This document shows, one piece after another, positions 1 through 5,219 of a stretch of DNA of 5,426 nt (its first letter is position 1; each line of letters begins with the position of its first letter). The stretch is taken from assembly GCA_025054515.1 (NCBI GenBank), contig JANWZT010000087.1, positions 1 through 5,426 on the forward strand, read 5' to 3'. The notes beneath the pieces are model-generated. The model searched no databases and had not been told where the DNA came from. It saw nothing but the letters and a program-made list of their open reading frames with translations. Origin of the DNA: Candidatus Caldarchaeum sp. (GTDB taxonomy: Archaea; Thermoproteota; Nitrososphaeria_A; Caldarchaeales; Caldarchaeaceae). The position numbers and the translations under genes were made by a program.

Positions 1-1
1 C

Positions 2-1216
2 AAAGATTTTGAAATGGAGGTGCCGCGTTCGACGGTTTCCCTGTCCAAGCTCTTCCTCAATCCGGTGCTGGCTTTGGCCCTTGTGTCGTTGATTGCCTTT
101 GCTTCGGTTCTGCTTCTCGTTTCCTTGGTCGAAGGAATCACGCCGTGGGGGAAGTTGCCGTTCTCGGTCATCCCGTCGCTGGAAGCCATCGAAACATCCA
201 TCGCGGAATCCATCTATTCATCCACCGAAGACCAAGTATTCGCGTCTTTCCTCGCGGACGGCATATGGGGCTCCGTCATGACTTTGGCGTCGATTTCTGT
301 GTATGTTTTCGTCGCGTTGGTTTTGGTGGTTCTCTACGAGGAAAGCGGGCTGGTCGCCTTTTTTTCCCGCGGCATCGAGAAAGTTTTGCTGAAAGTCGGG
401 GTTCCGCCGCGCGGCGCCGTCTGCCTGCTGATGGGCGTTTCATGCAACGTGCCGGCTTTGGCGGGGGCCCGGATTCTCTGGGGAAGGGGCAATCGGATTA
501 TCACGGCCCTTCTCGTTCCCTTTATGCCATGCGCCGCCAGACTCGCCATCTTCGCATCCGTCGCCACGGCGGCCCTCGCCATGCATCCCCATCTCGTGCC
601 GCTGATGATTTTTCTTCCCTACGTGGTTTCCCTGGTCGCGGTTATCCCGGTTTCTCTCCTATACCGTAAAGCGTTCAGAACAGAGCCGACGCCAGCCGGC
701 TACATCCCAAACGCTCCCCTGATGCTGCCGAAATTCAGAATCTACGTCCTCAAGCTTTTCATCGAATTCAAAGAGTTTCTCAAAAAGGTCGGCCCAGCCC
801 TTCTGCTTTTCCTCATTCTGCTCTGGCCTTTCAAAGCTTTTGGGTTCGGAGGGTTCACCGACGACATTTCCCAGTCTTTCATCGCTCAAACGGGAAAGCT
901 TCTCGACCCGCTTTTCGCGCCGATGGAGCTGCCCTGGCAGGTTTCGGCCTCCCTTCTTTCGGGATGGATTTTCAAGGAAACCGTTCTCGGCGTCCTCGAT
1001 TCGACCGGCGGCCTCACCATCATGTCGAGCTTGAGCATTCCATCCATCGCGGCTTACCTCGTCTTCGTAGCCTTCTATTCCGCATGCATCGCCACCCTCC
1101 TCTATGTCCGCAAGATAGTCGGACTAAGAGCCACCGTTTTCAGCATGGCGGTAAACCTGTCAACCGCCTACCTAACGGCATCAGCAACCTATCACATTCT
1201 TTCCGCCGTCTTCTGA
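2..1216 (+). CDS. feoB: FeoB-like ferrous iron transporter, membrane (Gate) region; 5' end probably outside the window
   Basis: This is the membrane permease part of a FeoB-type Fe(II) importer. Residue numbers count from the first in-frame ATG at position 14. Seen: hydrophobic segments near 15-38, 86-107, 163-188, 193-217, 261-275, 343-364 and 376-398; the FeoB signature GVSCNVPALAGARIL at 141-155 (family form GCNVPAI...TR) with Cys144; PFMPCAAR at 169-176 with Cys173; and FKETVLGVL at 320-328, matching the family AKEvvvgtL. Together these form the two Gate halves of FeoB. The frame stays open upstream of the ATG to the window edge, and the start of the translation resembles the linker between the FeoB G domain and its first helix. 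I therefore infer that Met at 14 is internal and a GTP-binding domain lies upstream. A stand-alone Gate protein lacking the G domain is the alternative. The later Cys motif is degenerate: SACIAT at 356-361, with Ala where FeoB usually has Pro. The family is certain enough; exact substrate is inferred. Confidence 0.8.
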   Translation, partial: KDFEMEVPRSTVSLSKLFLNPVLALALVSLIAFASVLLLVSLVEGITPWGKLPFSVIPSLEAIETSIAESIYSSTEDQVFASFLADGIWGSVMTLASISVYVFVALVLVVLYEESGLVAFFSRGIEKVLLKVGVPPRGAVCLLMGVSCNVPALAGARILWGRGNRIITALLVPFMPCAARLAIFASVATAALAMHPHLVPLMIFLPYVVSLVAVIPVSLLYRKAFRTEPTPAGYIPNAPLMLPKFRIYVLKLFIEFKEFLKKVGPALLLFLILLWPFKAFGFGGFTDDISQSFIAQTGKLLDPLFAPMELPWQVSASLLSGWIFKETVLGVLDSTGGLTIMSSLSIPSIAAYLVFVAFYSACIATLLYVRKIVGLRATVFSMAVNLSTAYLTASATYHILSAVF

Positions 1217-1287
1217 GAACACACCCGTCAGCGGACGATGGCGAAAAATTAAAAACGCCCACCGGCCCAAACAGGTTGTGATGAAAG

Positions 1288-1319
1288 CGGGTATTTCTGA
1301 GCCGTGATGACAATACCCG
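1288..1319. repeat. 8-bp perfect inverted repeat in the crtI upstream region (possible operator or feoB 3' hairpin)
   Basis: CGGGTATT at 1288-1295 is mirrored by AATACCCG at 1312-1319 with a 16-base spacer. A shorter related copy, ATACCGT at 1342-1348, abuts the TATA box; compare ATACCCGT at 1313-1320. Position just upstream of the promoter suggests half-sites for a transcription factor. It could instead be a stem-loop at the end of the feoB transcript, since a T-rich stretch (1330-1337) follows. No regulator family is recognised. Confidence 0.4.
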
Positions 1320-1321
1320 TG

Positions 1322-1340
1322 CTGAAAAATTTGTTTTCGG
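1322..1340. repeat. Imperfect inverted repeat just upstream of the crtI TATA box
   Basis: CTGAAAA at 1322-1328 pairs with TTTTCGG at 1334-1340 (one G-T mismatch) around a 5-base centre. It ends 7 bases before the TATA box, where archaeal activators or the TFB recognition element sit. A/T-rich repeats of this size arise by chance, so a regulatory role is only a suggestion. Confidence 0.25.
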
Positions 1341-1347
1341 CATACCG

Positions 1348-1358
1348 TTATATATAAG
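1348..1358 (+). promoter_or_regulatory. Archaeal TATA box of the carotenoid operon
   Basis: TTATATATAAG is the strongest TATA-like element in the window. Its centre is about 27 bases before the crtI ATG at 1380. Archaeal transcription normally starts about 25-27 bases after the TATA centre, so the predicted start falls at or very near the A of the ATG, giving a leaderless mRNA. There is no AGGAGG-like site before this ATG, only a G-rich stretch at 1369-1374, which agrees with leaderless translation. The transcript start is inferred. Confidence 0.7.
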
Positions 1359-1379
1359 ATTTTCGCCGGCGGGGCAGAA

Positions 1380-2849
1380 ATGAGAACCATAGTTGTGGGA
1401 GCGGGAGTCGGTGGTCTCGCAACAGCCGCCCTGCTTGCAAAGGATGGCCATGAAGTAACCGTCGTCGAGAAAAACGAAAACGTTGGCGGAAGGGCGGGTG
1501 TTTTCAGCCGAGACGGATTCACCTTCGACATGGGGCCCACATGGTATTTGATGCCTGAGCTTTTCGACAGGTTTTTCGCGGAATTCGACAGAAAGACATC
1601 GGATTTCTACAACCTATACAGACTCGACCCCAGCTACCGCATATTCTTCGACGACGGAGAAATAGTCGATATAACACCGGATTTGGATGAAAACTTCCGT
1701 CTTTTCGACCGTCTGGAGAAGGACGGCGGCGAAAAACTCCGGCGGTTCCTCGACAAATGCCAAGACCTTTACAACAGCATAATCAAGACGCTTTATCTCG
1801 ACCTCGATTCGCCGTTCAGCTTCTTCCATCGCGAAATCCTGTCACAGGGGATTAAAATCAACATCTTCGAATCTCTCGACAGCTACGTCAAGAAACAGTT
1901 CAGCAGTGATAAAGCTCGGAAAATCCTGCTTTACTCCGTCGGGTTCGTTGGAACACCGCCGGCCAAGTCGCCGGCTTTCTACGCCATCCTCAACTACGTC
2001 AAAATCGTCCAAGGCGTCTATTTCCCCGAAAAAGGATTTCGTCAGGTCGCCGAAGCCCTGTACAATTTGGCCAAATCTCAAGGGGTTGAATTTCTGCTCG
2101 GACAGGAAGTCCGGAAAATCGACGTGGTCGACGGCAGGGCCCGCCGGGTTTTGTTCGACGGCTCTTCTTTGGAGGCCGACGCCGTCGTGGTAAACGCCGA
2201 CTATGCTTACGCGGAGACGAAGCTACTCGACCCTCGTTACCGCACCTACTCCGAAGACTACTGGGGTAAACGGATGCTGACTCCGTCTGCGTTGATCGCC
2301 TACGTCGGCCTCGACCGGAAAATGGATTCGCTCGTCAACCACAACGTCTTCCTCGAAAAAGACTGGGGTGAAAACTTTTACCAGATCTTCGACCCACGGT
2401 ACTCCAAATGGCCCGAATACGCTTCCTACTACGTTCACGTTCCTTCCAAAACCGACAAAACCGCCGCCCCCCGCGACGGTGAAGCTGTTTTCATTCTCGT
2501 TCCCGTCGGCGCCGGGCTGGAGGACGGCGAAGACAAACGGGAAAAACTTTTCAACAACGTCGTCAGAGACCTTGAAACCAAAACAGGCGAAAAGATAAGC
2601 GATGATATTGTTTTGAAACAGTTTTTCAGCGTCCGTGATTTCGCAAATCGCTACAACGCCTATAAAGGTTCGGCCCTCGGTCTAGCGCATACCTTACGGC
2701 AGACAGCGTTTTGGAGGCCGCGGCACCGGAGCAAGAAAGTCAAAAACCTCTACTACACGGGGCAGTACACCCATCCCGGCATCGGCGTCCCCATGGTTTT
2801 GATTTCGGCGGAAATCGTCCGCAGAAAAATTGCGAAGGAGTTGGTTTAG
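1380..2849 (+). CDS. crtI: CrtI-type phytoene desaturase (FAD-dependent carotenoid desaturase)
   Basis: Predicted to introduce double bonds into phytoene, most likely yielding lycopene, as a membrane-associated flavoprotein. Seen in the 489-residue protein: a dinucleotide-binding GAGVGG at 7-12, an acidic residue (Glu30) closing the second Rossmann strand, the GGRAG motif at 36-40 and FDMGPTWY shortly after, all standard for the amine-oxidase/CrtI fold. The C-terminal FAD-binding signature occupies 456-484, including YTGQYTHPGIGVP. Length matches bacterial and archaeal CrtI (about 490-510). The ATG at 1380 is chosen because it places the Rossmann strand at residue 3 and sits where the TATA box predicts transcription to begin. 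It is the first gene of the operon and the next gene starts on the base after its stop. Related enzymes (CrtD, CrtN, CrtQ-like) share these motifs, so the number of desaturation steps cannot be read from sequence; pairing with crtB and a single desaturase gene favour phytoene to lycopene. Confidence 0.92.
   Translation: MRTIVVGAGVGGLATAALLAKDGHEVTVVEKNENVGGRAGVFSRDGFTFDMGPTWYLMPELFDRFFAEFDRKTSDFYNLYRLDPSYRIFFDDGEIVDITPDLDENFRLFDRLEKDGGEKLRRFLDKCQDLYNSIIKTLYLDLDSPFSFFHREILSQGIKINIFESLDSYVKKQFSSDKARKILLYSVGFVGTPPAKSPAFYAILNYVKIVQGVYFPEKGFRQVAEALYNLAKSQGVEFLLGQEVRKIDVVDGRARRVLFDGSSLEADAVVVNADYAYAETKLLDPRYRTYSEDYWGKRMLTPSALIAYVGLDRKMDSLVNHNVFLEKDWGENFYQIFDPRYSKWPEYASYYVHVPSKTDKTAAPRDGEAVFILVPVGAGLEDGEDKREKLFNNVVRDLETKTGEKISDDIVLKQFFSVRDFANRYNAYKGSALGLAHTLRQTAFWRPRHRSKKVKNLYYTGQYTHPGIGVPMVLISAEIVRRKIAKELV
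2835..2840 (+). promoter_or_regulatory. Ribosome binding site for crtB inside the end of crtI
   Basis: AAGGAG lies 9 bases before the crtB ATG and within the last codons of crtI. It contrasts with the leaderless first gene and supports re-initiation inside one operon transcript. Confidence 0.7.
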
Positions 2850-3731
2850 ATGCTGTTCAATAAGATTGAAGTATCGCCCGAGCTTTACAGGCTTTTCAAA
2901 GGCGGAAGCAAAACCTACTTCAACAGTTCTCTCTTCTTCCCCGCCGACGTAAGGGCCGACGTCTTCCGCCTCTACGCCTTCGTCCGCAAAGCGGACAACT
3001 ACGTCGACTCAATCCCACAGGATGCTGAAGGGTTTTACCGCTTTAGGGAAGAATACGAAAGGGCTTTGGAAGGTTATGCTGTTTCGGACATCGTCATCCG
3101 TGAATTCGTCGCCCTTTCCGAAAGGAAGAAGTTCGACCCGGCATGGACCGAGGCCTTTCTCGACGCCATGGAATCCGACCTCTACCGCAAGACCTACTAC
3201 ACCGTCGAAGAACTCTGCGAATACATGTACGGCTCAGCTGAAGTCGTCGGGCTTTTCATGGCGAAGATAATGGATTTGCCGGAAGAATCCCATATCTACG
3301 CGCGGTTTCTCGGAAGGGCCATGCAGTACATCAACTTCATCCGGGATATTCGGGAAGATTTTGTCCTCGGCAGACAGTATCTTCCCCTGAACGAGTTACA
3401 GACGTACGGCATCAACGGCTTCGAACCTTCGGAATTCTGCGGAAAAAACGACCAATTCGCCCGATTTATCCGAAAACAGATAAACCGGTATTTTGAATGG
3501 CAGAGGTTCGCCGAAAAAGGCTACAAATACATTCCCTACCGATACCTTGTTCCGATCAAGACGGCGGCGGACATGTACAAATGGACGGCCCACGTCATTT
3601 ACCGGTCTCCGTGGGTGGTTTTCATACGGAAAGTCAAGCCGTGGAAGCCGAGGATATTCTACAGCGCGAACACGAATTTTATCAGGGCTTTGAGGTATAA
3701 GGTGCCGGTCGGTGGCTTGGTTTGGCCGTAG
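2850..3731 (+). CDS. crtB: CrtB-type phytoene synthase (squalene/phytoene synthase family)
   Basis: Predicted to join two geranylgeranyl diphosphates head-to-head, via prephytoene diphosphate, to give phytoene, the first committed carotenoid step. Seen in 293 residues: the first Asp-rich motif DNYVD at 49-53 in the context AFVRKADNYVD; the central YMYGSAEVVGLFM at 125-137; and the second Asp-rich motif DIRED at 166-170 in NFIRDIREDFVLGRQYLP. Both DxxxD motifs that bind Mg2+ and diphosphate are intact. Length is typical of the family. The last roughly 60 residues are rich in Lys, Arg and aromatic residues. The ATG directly follows the crtI stop and has a good AAGGAG site, so the start is well supported. 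Squalene or dehydrosqualene synthase would share the motifs, but the adjacent CrtI and lycopene-elongase-like genes favour phytoene. Confidence 0.93.
   Translation: MLFNKIEVSPELYRLFKGGSKTYFNSSLFFPADVRADVFRLYAFVRKADNYVDSIPQDAEGFYRFREEYERALEGYAVSDIVIREFVALSERKKFDPAWTEAFLDAMESDLYRKTYYTVEELCEYMYGSAEVVGLFMAKIMDLPEESHIYARFLGRAMQYINFIRDIREDFVLGRQYLPLNELQTYGINGFEPSEFCGKNDQFARFIRKQINRYFEWQRFAEKGYKYIPYRYLVPIKTAADMYKWTAHVIYRSPWVVFIRKVKPWKPRIFYSANTNFIRALRYKVPVGGLVWP
3711..3714 (+). promoter_or_regulatory. Possible weak ribosome binding site for the TTG-started prenyltransferase
   Basis: GGTG lies 7 bases before the TTG at 3722 and could pair with the anti-Shine-Dalgarno end of 16S rRNA. An in-frame TAA at 3698-3700 leaves TTG 3722 as the only ATG, GTG or TTG start ahead of the conserved protein. 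Translation coupled to crtB through the 10-base overlap may matter more than this short site. Confidence 0.35.
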
Positions 3732-4594
3732 CTAAGGCCGTCGCCAAGCTTCTGAAGATCTCGCGTTTCCGGTTCTGGATTTACGCGGCCGGGCCCTACG
3801 TCATCGGCTACACAATCGGAGCGTCTGGGTTCAACGACTTTTTGAGGCCCGAATACTACATCTACCTACTGTACTTCTTCGTCCCCGCAAACATCATCAT
3901 CTACGGCATCAACGATTACTTCGACACCGAAACCGACATGTTGAACCCGAAGAAAGACACGAAAGAGCTGAGGGTTTTCGGAGAGGAAAGAAGGAAGCTC
4001 GGCACTCTTCTGGCGGCCGTCATTCTGTTTAGCATCGGCTTGATGGTTTTGCAGGACAACATGGCGAAACTTCTTTTCGCGGGCTTTCTGTTCCTCGCCA
4101 TCTTCTACAGCGCTCCGCCTTTCCGCTTCAAAAGCAAGCCGTTCCTCGACTTCGTGTCCAACTACCTCTACATCATGCCCGGCGTATTCGGCCACTACAT
4201 CGTATCCGGAAAAATTCCAGACACCCTCATCCTCCTCGCAGGCTTCTTCCACATCTCAGCCATGCACATCTTCTCAGCCGTCCCCGACATCGAATACGAC
4301 CGAAGAACAGGCATCATATCAACACCCGTCTTCATCGGAAGAAAACCGGCCCTGTTGATGGTGACCGGCTTCTGGACGGCACTCGCATACCTCGCCATCA
4401 CGCTCACCAACTACCACCCCCTCAGCTTCCTCGTCTTCATCTACCCAGCCATCCCAATCTCCGTACTATTCTTCAAACAGGACATCAACCGCGTCTACTG
4501 GACACTGCCGTACATCAACACATCCCTCGGCGGACTACTCTGGCTCGCCCTCGTCAACCACAAAATCATCCCCTTCTTCCCAAACCTATTTTAG
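3722..4594 (+). CDS. UbiA-family prenyltransferase, probable lycopene elongase (C50 carotenoid synthesis)
   Basis: An integral-membrane prenyltransferase of 290 residues. Seen: the first Asp motif NDYFDTETD at 64-72, followed by MLNPKKD at 73-79; YSAPPFRFKSKP at 129-140; the second Asp motif DIEYD at 189-193, followed by RRTGIISTPV; and many hydrophobic helices. The NDxxDxxxDxxNPKK arrangement and the DIExDRxxGI context are what I recall from haloarchaeal lycopene elongases (Lye) and CrtEb. Those enzymes add C5 units from dimethylallyl diphosphate to lycopene on the way to C50 carotenoids. Position right after crtI and crtB strongly supports a carotenoid acceptor, but other UbiA acceptors (quinones, chlorophyll, DGGGP synthase lipids) cannot be ruled out by motifs alone. 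The start is TTG, overlapping crtB by 10 bases; no ATG lies between the upstream in-frame stop and the first motif except internal ones. Codon use changes near codon 145, with G-ending codons becoming rare. Confidence 0.85.
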   Translation: MAVAKAVAKLLKISRFRFWIYAAGPYVIGYTIGASGFNDFLRPEYYIYLLYFFVPANIIIYGINDYFDTETDMLNPKKDTKELRVFGEERRKLGTLLAAVILFSIGLMVLQDNMAKLLFAGFLFLAIFYSAPPFRFKSKPFLDFVSNYLYIMPGVFGHYIVSGKIPDTLILLAGFFHISAMHIFSAVPDIEYDRRTGIISTPVFIGRKPALLMVTGFWTALAYLAITLTNYHPLSFLVFIYPAIPISVLFFKQDINRVYWTLPYINTSLGGLLWLALVNHKIIPFFPNLF

Positions 4595-4610
4595 AAAAAA
4601 CACCAGCCAT

Positions 4611-4615
4611 GTGAT
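4611..4615 (+). promoter_or_regulatory. Possible ribosome binding site for the dimer-glycosylase gene
   Basis: GTGAT matches the downstream half of the extended Shine-Dalgarno consensus (AGGAGGTGAT) and lies 7 bases before the ATG at 4623. It supports the ATG start over the in-frame GTG at 4611, which is part of this site. Confidence 0.35.
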
Positions 4616-4622
4616 AGGATAT

Positions 4623-5150
4623 ATGCAGATATTCAGGCCCTACGTTGATTGGGCTAAATCTGCAGCAGTTCTCGACGACCTCCGCCTCGGAAAACAACGT
4701 GTCGAAGCCAAACAAGTGATAAACGCTTTCCTCCGAAAACTCGGCCTCATCAACGACGGCCTCAAAGGATGGCTCACACACCCCATCGTCATTCTCTACT
4801 TCAACGGCGGAAAACCATACCTCGACGACGTCATGGGCTTCTTCCACGCATGCGTCGCCGAATGGAAAAAACGCGGCAAACAAAACAACCTCAGCCTCAA
4901 CGATATCCAACACCTCATCGAACGGGTTGAAAAAACATCCGGCACTCCAGTGACCCATGTCCACGAAATCGAATACCGACGCATCCTTTTGATGAAAGAC
5001 CCCAAACACTACGTCAAAGTTTTTCCCCAACACGAAATTTTCGAAGTTCTAGAAACCGAGCCCGTGAAAATCAGCGGAATAAACTCATGGATATTCGACC
5101 ACCCGACAGCTTATCCGAAATTCCTCAAAAAAATCAAAAAACTACTTTAA
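4623..5150 (+). CDS. Pyrimidine-dimer DNA glycosylase superfamily protein (T4 endonuclease V-like, MSMEG_6728-type)
   Basis: A predicted 175-residue soluble protein likely to act on UV-damaged DNA. Seen: the N-terminus MQIFRPYVDWAKSAAVLD followed by RLGKQRVEAKQ at 21-31, closely resembling the opening of the actinobacterial MSMEG_6728-type proteins (MQTFLPY...LD..RLGKQRVE). Then come THP at 52-54, a helix ending AEWKKRG at 79-85, and KDPKHYVKVFP at 125-135, matching that family's RKDPxxYxPxFP. Compared from memory with T4 endonuclease V, Glu28 falls where the catalytic Glu23 lies. T4 uses the amino group of Thr2; here residue 2 is Gln, so catalysis is not assured. About 40 residues follow the last family motif, ending in a Lys-rich tail. 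The ATG at 4623 is preferred over GTG 4611 because relatives begin at MQ. It follows the prenyltransferase by 28 bases, so co-transcription is plausible. Nearly all Lys codons are AAA and few codons end in G, unlike crtI and crtB. Confidence 0.75.
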   Translation: MQIFRPYVDWAKSAAVLDDLRLGKQRVEAKQVINAFLRKLGLINDGLKGWLTHPIVILYFNGGKPYLDDVMGFFHACVAEWKKRGKQNNLSLNDIQHLIERVEKTSGTPVTHVHEIEYRRILLMKDPKHYVKVFPQHEIFEVLETEPVKISGINSWIFDHPTAYPKFLKKIKKLL

Positions 5151-5184
5151 TCCAATAAAATTTCCTCAACCGATCGCGCAAGAA

Positions 5185-5193
5185 AAATAATAT
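5185..5193 (+). promoter_or_regulatory. Probable archaeal TATA box for the glycosyltransferase gene
   Basis: AAATAATAT is centred about 30 bases before the ATG at 5220. No Shine-Dalgarno-like site precedes that ATG; the sequence is oligo-T followed by CAGC. The arrangement mirrors the crtI promoter and predicts a leaderless or near-leaderless transcript. The match is weaker than at crtI. Confidence 0.5.
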
Positions 5194-5201
5194 GTGGGCG
5201 G

Positions 5202-5215
5202 ATTTTTTCTTTTTT
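5202..5215 (+). terminator. Oligo-T tract, candidate archaeal terminator of the upstream transcript
   Basis: ATTTTTTCTTTTTT lies 52 bases after the glycosylase stop codon. Archaeal RNA polymerase terminates on T-runs in the coding strand without needing a hairpin, and none is visible here. The tract also lies between the next gene's TATA box and its ATG, so it may instead be an initiator-region feature of that promoter. Confidence 0.45.
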
Positions 5216-5219
5216 CAGC

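Noticed and set aside
145..669. 174-codon + strand open frame inside the FeoB-like gene
   Set aside because: The Arg/Gly/His-rich product has no recognisable motif and lies wholly inside the well-supported membrane protein frame.
1240..1259. GGCG...CGCC hairpin around an A-rich loop just after the FeoB-like gene
   Set aside because: The stem is only 4 bp with a 12-base loop and no T-run follows on the + strand, so it is not a convincing terminator.
1958..1975. Two GCCGGC palindromes 12 bases apart
   Set aside because: They fall in Pro-Ala codons of crtI and are explained by coding for PPAKSPA; no other copies or regulatory position support a role.
3866..4252. 128-codon open frame on the - strand opposite the prenyltransferase
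   Set aside because: Composition (Val, Glu, Asp runs) is the expected shadow of codons for a hydrophobic protein, and it overlaps both catalytic-motif regions of the sense gene.
4611..4622. GTG start four codons upstream for the glycosylase
   Set aside because: Relatives begin at the MQ corresponding to the ATG at 4623, and the GTG forms part of the likely ribosome binding site.
4566..5033. 155-codon open frame on the - strand opposite the glycosylase gene
   Set aside because: It is antisense to a gene with clear family motifs, its product is a repetitive Val/Glu/Phe-rich mirror of the sense codons, and no domain is recognisable.
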